From: an uncultured Actinomyces sp.
GTDB taxonomy: Bacteria > Actinomycetota > Actinomycetes > Actinomycetales > Actinomycetaceae
DNA: 11,599 nt
Direction: 5' to 3'
Assembly (NCBI GenBank): GCA_937926415.1
Contig: CALBAF010000051.1
Coordinates: forward strand, 1-11,599
The translations under genes were made by a program, and so were the position numbers. This document shows, one piece after another, positions 1 through 6,188 of this stretch. Position 1 is the first letter of the stretch; every line of letters starts with the position of its first letter. The notes beneath the pieces were generated by a model. The model had not been told where the DNA came from. It searched no databases and worked only from the letters and a program-made list of their open reading frames with translations.

Positions 1-51
1 CCAATGGTACTGCAACCGATGGGTTGTGGGAGAGTAGGACACCGCCACAAC
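1..51 (+). rRNA. rrf: 5S ribosomal RNA, 3' end (partial)
   Basis: The first ~50 bases match the conserved 3' part of bacterial 5S rRNA: the TGGTACTGC stretch, a variable hairpin, then GGGAGAGTAGGACACCGCC. The gene enters from the left edge, so the 5' half is not visible. The exact mature 3' end cannot be fixed because its pairing partner lies outside the window; 51 is an estimate. The strong terminator just downstream fits the end of an rRNA operon (16S-23S-5S order expected upstream). Confidence 0.88.
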
Positions 52-60
52 ACACGTAAC

Positions 61-102
61 CGAGAGGGACGGGACGCTTAGCGTGCCGTCCCTCTCGTTT
101 TT
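61..102 (+). terminator. Intrinsic terminator of the rRNA operon
   Basis: A perfect 12-bp outer stem (61-72 with 86-97) encloses a G-G mismatch and a 4-bp inner stem (74-77 with 81-84) with a TTA loop. Five T residues follow (98-102). This is a textbook Rho-independent terminator about ten bases after the 5S rRNA. Confidence 0.95.
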
Positions 103-216
103 GCGGCCCCATGCCGCCGACGAGCCGCCCGTCGTCTACTATTGGGTGGTTGAACGCGCACGATGCGCACCATGAACAAGAGCGCCCCGTTGGCGCAGGA
201 ATAGAGGATAGACACC
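103..216 (+). promoter_or_regulatory. Leader and probable promoter region of the RGG-HAD operon
   Basis: This 114-bp gap lies between the rRNA terminator and the first gene. A -10-like TACTAT is at 137-142 with no convincing -35 at the right distance. A short inverted repeat (GCGCA 156-160, TGCGC 164-168) lies in what would be the 5' untranslated region. A Shine-Dalgarno GAGG at 204-207 is nine bases before the ATG at 217. The upstream terminator implies the operon needs its own promoter here; the exact site is uncertain. Confidence 0.35.
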
Positions 217-2676
217 ATGGCAGAAGAGACTCGAGGACGCGGCGAATTTGGCCGTGGTGGATACCAGAAGCGCCAGCCCCAGTGGCGCGACCGCGACGGT
301 GAACGCTCCGACCGCGGTGATCGCGGTGGCTTCCGTCGCGATGATCGACGTGGTGGCTACGACCGTCGTGATGGTGAGCGTGGTGGTTTCCGTCGTGATG
401 ATCGTCGTGGCGGTTTCGAGGAGCGCGGTGAGCGTGGTGGCTTCCAGCGTCGCGATGATCGTCGTGATGGTGAGCGTGGTGGCTTCCAGCGCCGTGATGA
501 TCGTCGTGATGGTGAGCGTGGTGGCTTCCAGCGCCGTGATGATCGTCGTGATGGTGAGCGTGGTGGCTATCAGCGTCGTGATGATCGACGTGGTGGCTAC
601 GACCGTCGTGATGGTGAGCGCGGTGGCTTCCAGCGTCGTGACAACGACCGTCGTGACTTCGGCTCGCGCGATGAGCGTCGAGGTGATCGCGGTGGCTTCC
701 GCCGTGGCGACCGCCGTAACGACGGTGGTAACAAGGGCTACTCGTCGACGGATGAGTACGTGTCGCCCAACGGCAACGAGCCGACGATTCCTGCTGGCGT
801 GAGCGCCGATGAGCTCGATCGTGACGCCCAGCGCGCTCTGACGACGCTGTCGGGTCCCAACCGCGACATTGTCGCTCGTCACCTGGTGATGGCCGGCCAG
901 CTTATCGATCTTGACCCTGAGGCCGCCTATCAGCACGCTCAGGCGGCTGTTGCTCGTGCTGGCCGCGTCGATGTCGTTCGCGAGGCTGCCGCGCTGACCG
1001 CCTACGCGTCGGGCCGTTACGAGGAAGCGCTGCGCGAGGTGCGTGCTGTTCGTCGTATGCGCGGGGATTCTTCGCTGCGCGCGGTGGAAGCCGATGCCGA
1101 GCGTGGCCTTGGCCATCCCGAGAAGGCTGTCGAGATTATCGATGCTACCGATGTGTCGACCCTTGACCTCGCCGAGCAGGTTGAACTTGTCCTCGTGTCC
1201 TCCGGTGCGCGTGCGGATCTCGGTCAGCCCGAGGTCGGCCTCGTGATCGTTGACGATGCACTCGCTGCTCTTCCGGCTTCCACCGATGACGAGCTGCGCC
1301 GCCGTCTGATGGAGGTCAAGGCTCAGCGCCTGCTCGATCTCGGTCGTGACGACGAAGCCGCAGAGGTCATTGACGCGATGCCGGCAGAGGTGGAGGACAC
1401 CGAGATCATCGACGTTGCGCTCTACGCCGATGCCGATGTCGACGGCAAGCGTTCGCCTCTGCGCGGCTCCGGAGCTGCTCTCGCAGAGGAATATGACTGC
1501 GCACTGCTCGACCTCGACGGAACCGCGTGGTCCGGCGACGAAACGATCGAGCACGCGGCCGCTTCGGTGATCGAAGCACGCGAGGCAGGCATGGCCTCGG
1601 CCTTCGTCACCAATAACGCGATGCGCACCCCCCAGCAGGTCACCGACAAGCTCAACTCCATGGACTTCGCGGCGACCCCTGACATGGTCATGACCTCCGC
1701 GATGGACATTGCTGCGATCATGGCCGAGGAGCTCGAGGAGGGCTCGAAGGTCTTCGTGATCGGCGGAGCCGGCCTGCGTCTGGCTCTTGAGGAGCGCGGC
1801 TTCGTCCTGGTGGACAGCGCGGACGATGAGCCCGTCGCGGTCGTTCAGGGCCTCGACAAGCAGGTCGACTGGGCGCTGCTGTCCGAGGGCGCTTTTGCGA
1901 TTGAGCGCGGCGCCGCATTCTACGCATCGAACCTCGACGCGACCCTGCCTATCGAGCGCGGTCAGGCGCTGGGCAACGGCTCGCTGGTTCGTGCGATCCA
2001 GCACGCAACGCGCAAGCGTCCGATCGCCGGCGGCAAGCCCGAGCCGGGCATCTACCGTCGTGCGGGCGAGCTCGTCGGCGCGCAGAACCCCATCGCCGTT
2101 GGCGATCGCCTGGAAACCGACATCATGGGTGCCGTTGCGGCCGGCGTGCCCGCCATGCACGTCCTCACGGGCGTGCACCAGGCCCGTGACGTGATCCGTG
2201 CTCCGCGTGGACAGCGCCCCAGCTACCTGGCTATCGATATGCGTGGCCTGCTCGAGGCGCACCCGGCGCCTAAGCACCACCGCGACGGCACCTGGACCTG
2301 CGGTGTTTCCCAGGTTGCGAAGGCGACACGCTCCGGCGTCCTCACGCTCGACGATGTCGAGCTGACCGAGCCCGTCACCATTAGCATCGACTCCTACCGT
2401 GCTCTCGCTGCAGCCGCGTGGGAGTACGCGGACGGCGCCGGCTCCGCCGTGTCCTGCCCCGACATCACGGTCGTCGATAACGAGGATCCCGCGGGTATCG
2501 TCACGGCACCCGAGCCGACCGAGGCGCCCTCTGTGGAGGATGACGATTTCTTCGACGTGGCGGCGAACGCCGACGATCTGCCCGAGCCCGGTGCCCAGAC
2601 GCCCGCGTTCCTGCCCGGTGAAGAAGAGCTCGAGGAGCTGCTGGAGCGCACGGCAGACCTGGACGAGCAGGCCTGA
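217..2676 (+). CDS. RGG-repeat / TPR-like / HAD-IIA phosphatase fusion protein
   Basis: 819 aa with three parts. Residues 1-175 are low complexity, rich in Arg, Asp and Gly, with twelve RGG tripeptides; such tracts often bind RNA. Residues ~190-415 are helical with A/L/G spacing like tetratricopeptide repeats, resembling Rv1691. Residues ~425-690 are a HAD-IIA (NagD-type) phosphatase: motif I DLDGT with D432 and D434, motif II T465-N466-N467, motif III K607 in GGKPEPGIY, motif IV GDRLETD at 629-635. All catalytic residues are present, so it should be an active Mg-dependent phosphatase. The mycobacterial relative Rv1692 is a glycerol-3-phosphate phosphatase, but the substrate here is inferred. 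A family-type extension and an acidic tail (~760-819) follow. The ATG at 217 has GAGG nine bases upstream. The gene overlaps the next by one base. M. tuberculosis has the TPR and HAD parts as separate genes. Confidence 0.9.
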   Translation: MAEETRGRGEFGRGGYQKRQPQWRDRDGERSDRGDRGGFRRDDRRGGYDRRDGERGGFRRDDRRGGFEERGERGGFQRRDDRRDGERGGFQRRDDRRDGERGGFQRRDDRRDGERGGYQRRDDRRGGYDRRDGERGGFQRRDNDRRDFGSRDERRGDRGGFRRGDRRNDGGNKGYSSTDEYVSPNGNEPTIPAGVSADELDRDAQRALTTLSGPNRDIVARHLVMAGQLIDLDPEAAYQHAQAAVARAGRVDVVREAAALTAYASGRYEEALREVRAVRRMRGDSSLRAVEADAERGLGHPEKAVEIIDATDVSTLDLAEQVELVLVSSGARADLGQPEVGLVIVDDALAALPASTDDELRRRLMEVKAQRLLDLGRDDEAAEVIDAMPAEVEDTEIIDVALYADADVDGKRSPLRGSGAALAEEYDCALLDLDGTAWSGDETIEHAAASVIEAREAGMASAFVTNNAMRTPQQVTDKLNSMDFAATPDMVMTSAMDIAAIMAEELEEGSKVFVIGGAGLRLALEERGFVLVDSADDEPVAVVQGLDKQVDWALLSEGAFAIERGAAFYASNLDATLPIERGQALGNGSLVRAIQHATRKRPIAGGKPEPGIYRRAGELVGAQNPIAVGDRLETDIMGAVAAGVPAMHVLTGVHQARDVIRAPRGQRPSYLAIDMRGLLEAHPAPKHHRDGTWTCGVSQVAKATRSGVLTLDDVELTEPVTISIDSYRALAAAAWEYADGAGSAVSCPDITVVDNEDPAGIVTAPEPTEAPSVEDDDFFDVAANADDLPEPGAQTPAFLPGEEELEELLERTADLDEQA
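427..594 (+). repeat. Four tandem 42-bp repeats encoding a 14-aa RGG unit
   Basis: Units start at 427, 469, 511 and 553, each encoding GERGG-F/Y-QRRDDRR-D/G. Units 469-510 and 511-552 are identical at all 42 bases, unit one differs at two positions, and unit four is more diverged. Degenerate copies of the motif continue on both sides (about 316-700). Being in frame, copy-number change by slippage or recombination would lengthen or shorten the RGG tract without a frameshift. Confidence 0.93.
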
Positions 2677-2864
2677 TGGCTTTACGCGAGCAGACTGAGG
2701 CCCGCCTGGTCGGTTTTGATCAGCTCGGAGCATCCCTTCAAGTGGAGACGCTCCGAGCGATCGAGGCCGACCTGCGGCGGGCCCTGTCTGCCGACGCGCA
2801 CGTCGGCGCCACTGTGCCTGGTGGGCGCGTGCAGGGAGGCGACAACGAGGGGAGCGGTGCATGA
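2676..2864 (+). CDS. Small conserved-position hypothetical protein (62 aa)
   Basis: 62 aa, starting at an ATG that shares one base with the upstream stop (TGATG) and ending in a 4-bp ATGA overlap with tlyA. This exact fit between two real genes is the main argument that it is translated. The first ~40 residues look like one or two amphipathic helices (EQTEARLVGFDQL, LQVETLRAIEADLRRAL); the rest is Gly-rich and probably disordered. There is no signal peptide, membrane segment or known motif. M. tuberculosis has a similarly small ORF, Rv1693, between the HAD phosphatase gene and tlyA, so this is probably the positional equivalent. Function is unknown. Its third codon is TTA, which is rare here. 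Confidence 0.72.
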   Translation: MALREQTEARLVGFDQLGASLQVETLRAIEADLRRALSADAHVGATVPGGRVQGGDNEGSGA

Positions 2865-3688
2865 AGCTGCGCAGAATCGACTCTGAGCTGGTTCGCCGTG
2901 GCCTCGCCAAGTCGCGCGGCGCGGCCGCGCAGATGATCGAGGACGGGCGCGTCAAGCTGGACGGACAGGTCGTTCTCAAGCCCGCGCGTCAGATGGACCC
3001 CGCGCAGGCGATCGTCGTCGAGGAATCGGACGATCCGGAGTACGTCTCCCGAGGTGCACACAAGCTTGCCGGCGCGCTCGATGCTCTTGGAGACAAGGCA
3101 CCACTGATCGAGGGGCGTCGCGCCCTTGACGCGGGCGCTTCGACCGGCGGTTTCACCGACGTGCTGCTGCGGCGTGGTGCAGCCTCCGTCGTTGCGGTGG
3201 ACGTCGGCTACGGTCAGCTCGCGTGGAAGCTCCAAAGCGACCCGCGCGTGGAAGTCCACGACCGCACGAACGTGCGTACGCTCGATCCTGCCACGGTCGC
3301 TCCCGCGCCCGATCTGGTGGTCGGCGATATGTCTTTCATTTCGCTGACGTTAGTATTACCCCCGCTTGTCGCTGCAGCTGCGCCTCACGCCGATTTCCTT
3401 CTGATGGTGAAGCCTCAGTTTGAAATCGGAAAGGAGCGTCTCGGCCACGGCGGCGTCGTGCGCAATCCTGAGCATCACGTAGAGACGGTCGAAAAGGTCG
3501 CACGGTGTGCCATCGACCTGGGGCTGGATATCGCTGCGATCGCCGCTTCACCACTGCCCGGTCCGTCCGGAAATGTCGAGTATTTCGTGCACATGCGCCG
3601 CGACTACCCCGATCCCATTGATCCTGCGCAGCTCACTGACTACATCCGTCGTGCAGTCGAGGCCGGACCTGCCGGAGGTGCCCTATGA
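2861..3688 (+). CDS. tlyA: TlyA-family rRNA (cytidine-2'-O)-methyltransferase
   Basis: 275 aa. Residues 1-60 are an S4 RNA-binding domain (RIDSELVRRGLAKSR...). The linker leads to SRGAHKL (63-69) and an RrmJ/FtsJ-type SAM methyltransferase with the SAM loop DAGASTGGF (90-98). The K-D-K-E catalytic set is visible at K68, D156, K184 and E240, matching M. tuberculosis TlyA. Family members methylate the 2'-OH of a 23S rRNA cytidine (C1920). The longer type II proteins also modify 16S C1409 and make ribosomes sensitive to capreomycin. The full N-terminal extension and the length suggest type II, which is an inference. The name comes from an old haemolysin annotation that the sequence does not support. 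It starts at ATG in an ATGA overlap and ends in another with nadK. Codons 164 and 166 are both TTA. Confidence 0.95.
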   Translation: MKLRRIDSELVRRGLAKSRGAAAQMIEDGRVKLDGQVVLKPARQMDPAQAIVVEESDDPEYVSRGAHKLAGALDALGDKAPLIEGRRALDAGASTGGFTDVLLRRGAASVVAVDVGYGQLAWKLQSDPRVEVHDRTNVRTLDPATVAPAPDLVVGDMSFISLTLVLPPLVAAAAPHADFLLMVKPQFEIGKERLGHGGVVRNPEHHVETVEKVARCAIDLGLDIAAIAASPLPGPSGNVEYFVHMRRDYPDPIDPAQLTDYIRRAVEAGPAGGAL

Positions 3689-4515
3689 CCCGTGTGTTGA
3701 TGGTTCGTCATCGTCATCGTCCCAATGCGATCACGAGCGCGGTGAGCCTCGCGCAGGCTCTTCAGGAGCAGGGGATCGACGTCGTCGATGACGCTTCTGG
3801 CGGCGACATTGACATGGTGCTGTCGATCGGCGGCGACGGAACGTTCCTCGTGGCCGCATCGAGTGCCCGCGCGCTTGGCGTCCCGCTGCTCGGCATCAAC
3901 GCCGGCCACATGGGTTTCCTGACGGAACTCGGCGACAGAGGCACTGGCGACCTGGCCCGTACGATCCAGGAGGGCGACTTCACCGTGGAGCGTCGCATGA
4001 CGCTGGATGTCACGATGGAACGCTCGGACGGCTCGAAGGCTGACGACTGGGCTCTCAACGAGGCAGTCGTCATGCACACCGACGTCGCTCATCCCGTCCA
4101 CTTTGCTCTCGTCGTCGATGGACAGGAAGTGTCGACCTACGGCGCTGACGGAATGATCCTGTCCACTCCAACGGGATCGACTGCCTATTCTTTCTCGGCG
4201 GGTGGACCCGTCGTGTGGCCCGATACCGAAGCGATTGTCGTCGCCCCTCTGGCAGCTCACGGGCTCTTCACGCGGCCGCTCGTCGTCGGTCCTTCCGCGT
4301 GCGTCGAGATCGTTGTCCTCGACGACATGTGGACGCCGCCGGAGATGTGGTGCGATGGACTTCGACGCATGACTGTTCCAGCCGGGGGAGTGGTCCGTGC
4401 ACGCGTCGGTTCCTCGCCCGTTCAGCTCGTGCGCATTGACGATACGCCGTTTTCCGCGCGTCTTGTTCGTAAGTTCAATCTTCCCGTGCGCGGGTGGAGG
4501 GATGGTCCCCGGTGA
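3685..4515 (+). CDS. nadK: NAD kinase
   Basis: 276 aa. It phosphorylates NAD to NADP in the cytoplasm using ATP (or, in some actinobacteria, polyphosphate). The family motifs are all present: GGDGT at 49-53 with the catalytic Asp51, GINAGHMGFLTEL at 70-82, the Asn-Glu pair N125-E126, and the Gly-rich TPTGSTAYSFSAGGP at 161-175. Length is normal for bacterial NadK. The start is the ATG of an ATGA overlap with tlyA, and the stop overlaps a GTG start of recN. The tlyA-nadK-recN order is widespread in actinobacteria and also seen in Firmicutes, which supports all three calls. Also known as ppnK. Confidence 0.97.
   Translation: MTRVLMVRHRHRPNAITSAVSLAQALQEQGIDVVDDASGGDIDMVLSIGGDGTFLVAASSARALGVPLLGINAGHMGFLTELGDRGTGDLARTIQEGDFTVERRMTLDVTMERSDGSKADDWALNEAVVMHTDVAHPVHFALVVDGQEVSTYGADGMILSTPTGSTAYSFSAGGPVVWPDTEAIVVAPLAAHGLFTRPLVVGPSACVEIVVLDDMWTPPEMWCDGLRRMTVPAGGVVRARVGSSPVQLVRIDDTPFSARLVRKFNLPVRGWRDGPR
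4496..4501 (+). promoter_or_regulatory. Ribosome binding site that fixes the recN start
   Basis: GGAGGG lies at 4496-4501, ten bases before the GTG at 4512. That GTG overlaps the nadK stop as GTGA, the same 4-bp arrangement used elsewhere in this operon. A longer reading from GTG 4494 would place this site inside the coding sequence and leave no comparable site upstream. Confidence 0.75.
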
Positions 4516-6188
4516 TTGAGTCGCTCGATATTTCGCATCTGGGTGTTATCGAGTCCGCTCACGTCGATTTTGGGGCGGGGCTCATCGTTGTGACCGGCGA
4601 AACGGGTGCCGGTAAGACGATGGTGCTCTCGAGCCTGCAGCTGCTGCTCGGTGCCCGCGCGGATGCGGCGCTCGTGCGCAGTGGCGCAGAGCGCCTTTCC
4701 GTTGACGGTATCTTCACGGTGAACGAAGAGGTTGCAGCACGCGTTGAGGACAGCGGTGGCCTCGTCGAAGGAGGCGAGCTGATCGTCGGCCGTTCGGTGC
4801 GTGCCGCAGGTCGTTCCCGTGCCCACCTCGGTTCCCGTCCCGTGCCTGCCTCGGTATTGACGGACATTGTCGGATCCATGGTGACGATCCACGGGCAGGC
4901 CGACCAGATTCGTCTGACGGGGGAGGCGGCCCAACGCCGTGCCCTCGATCAGTTTGGCGGCGAGCCCCACGCGGCTTTGCTCGAGGAGTACCGCTCGGCT
5001 TTCCGCCACGCCGTTGACGTCAAGCACCGCCTGGATTCGCTGCGCGGTGACGCGAGCGAACGTGCCGAGGAGCTGGAGGATCTGCGAGCCGCCCTTCGGC
5101 AGATCGAAGAACTTGATCCGGTTATCGGCGAGGAGGAAGAACTCGTCCGCGAGGCGGCCCGGTTGACGAACGTCGAGGACCTGCGCGCGCTCGTTGGTGT
5201 GTCCTTGGGGTATCTCAAGGGTGACGATCGGGGTGACTTTACCGGCGCAGTCGAGGCCGCCCGTCATGCCTACGCTCAGCTCGACGACGCAGCGCGATTC
5301 GACGAGGCCCTGGCTGAGTGTGTGGGTCGTGCGCGCAACCAGGTGCTAGAGCTCGAAGCTCTCGCCGATGACATCTCCGCCTACCTGTCTCGGCTCGATG
5401 CGGACCCGGAGCGACTCGCGCAGATTCATGCGCGGCGCGCTGCCATCAAGGACGTGCTACGCGGACGCGCCGCGGACATCGAGGGGATTCTCGCATGGGC
5501 CGAGGAAGCACGCGATCGCGTCGATGAACTGTCCTCGCCCGGATCTGACCCTGAGACTATCGAGCGCGAACTTGCCGCTGCACAGAAGAGGGTGCTCGAG
5601 TGCGGGCGCCGGGTCACTGACTCCCGTACCCGCCTCGCCCAAGAGTTGGCCGCGGGCGTCAACGAGGAACTCCACGCGCTGTCGATGCCGGACGCGACGC
5701 TCCACATCGATTGCGAGCCGACGAAGCCGACGTCGAACGGTTGTGAGACCATCTTGTTCCGCCTTCAACCGCATCCGCACGCGCCTGCCCGCCCCCTCGG
5801 TCAGGGGGCCTCGGGCGGTGAGCTGTCCCGTGTCATGCTGGCGCTGGAGTTGATGCTGGGCCGTACGGAGGCCTCGTCGACCTTCATCTTCGACGAAATC
5901 GACGCGGGGATTGGCGGACAGACAGCGACCGAGGTAGGGGCGCGCCTGAAGAAGCTCGCGCAGTCACGTCAGGTCATCGTCGTCACGCACCTTGCTCAGG
6001 TCGCGGCTTTCGGCGACCAGCACCTCCTCATCGAAAAGAACGACGGCACCACGAAGGTGCGCGAAGTCAGTGGAGACGAACGAGAGGCTGAACTCACCCG
6101 CATGATGGGTGGGGATCCGCACTCAGCTGCGGCGCGCCGCCACGCTTCGCAAGTCTTGGCCTCCGCCGTGTCACAATCGCAGGGATGA
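4512..6188 (+). CDS. recN: DNA repair ATPase RecN
   Basis: 558 aa from GTG 4512. RecN is an SMC-like ATPase that acts early in double-strand break repair. Walker A GETGAGKT is at 29-36. A long Glu/Arg/Ala-rich coiled-coil middle follows (about 150-370). The ABC signature SGGEL is at 434-438 within LGQGASGGELSRVMLALE, Walker B FIFDEID is at 458-464, and a THLAQVAAFGDQH switch region follows. The HGQADQ segment near 125 is also typical of RecN. The N-terminus IESLDISHLGVIESA aligns with the usual RecN start, favouring 4512 over the in-frame GTG at 4494 (564 aa). The stop overlaps the steA start as ATGA. Length is normal. Confidence 0.96.
   Translation: MIESLDISHLGVIESAHVDFGAGLIVVTGETGAGKTMVLSSLQLLLGARADAALVRSGAERLSVDGIFTVNEEVAARVEDSGGLVEGGELIVGRSVRAAGRSRAHLGSRPVPASVLTDIVGSMVTIHGQADQIRLTGEAAQRRALDQFGGEPHAALLEEYRSAFRHAVDVKHRLDSLRGDASERAEELEDLRAALRQIEELDPVIGEEEELVREAARLTNVEDLRALVGVSLGYLKGDDRGDFTGAVEAARHAYAQLDDAARFDEALAECVGRARNQVLELEALADDISAYLSRLDADPERLAQIHARRAAIKDVLRGRAADIEGILAWAEEARDRVDELSSPGSDPETIERELAAAQKRVLECGRRVTDSRTRLAQELAAGVNEELHALSMPDATLHIDCEPTKPTSNGCETILFRLQPHPHAPARPLGQGASGGELSRVMLALELMLGRTEASSTFIFDEIDAGIGGQTATEVGARLKKLAQSRQVIVVTHLAQVAAFGDQHLLIEKNDGTTKVREVSGDEREAELTRMMGGDPHSAAARRHASQVLASAVSQSQG

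Noticed and set aside
172..204. A possible 10-codon leader peptide (ATG to TAG) upstream of the HAD fusion
   Set aside because: No ribosome site precedes it, and nothing in its codons suggests attenuation. Its stop lying near the real Shine-Dalgarno could be chance.
427..594. A CRISPR-like array suggested by regular 42-bp repeats
   Set aside because: The units are directly adjacent with no spacers, lie in a coding frame, and the repeat encodes a 14-aa RGG unit.
248..802. A second + strand frame over the repeat region, rich in Val, Ser and Met
   Set aside because: It is the +1 reading of the 42-bp repeats. It has no good ribosome site, and the real frame continues into a known domain.
139..2979. 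A 946-codon open frame on the minus strand opposite the HAD fusion gene
   Set aside because: It is an antisense shadow of GC-rich coding sequence. Its translation is low-complexity Thr/Ile/Ala repeats over the RGG region, has no recognisable domain, and runs into tlyA, while the + strand frame carries full HAD motifs.
2861..3688. Haemolysin annotation of tlyA
   Set aside because: The S4 domain, SAM loop and K-D-K-E residues identify an rRNA methyltransferase. There is no signal peptide or pore-forming feature.
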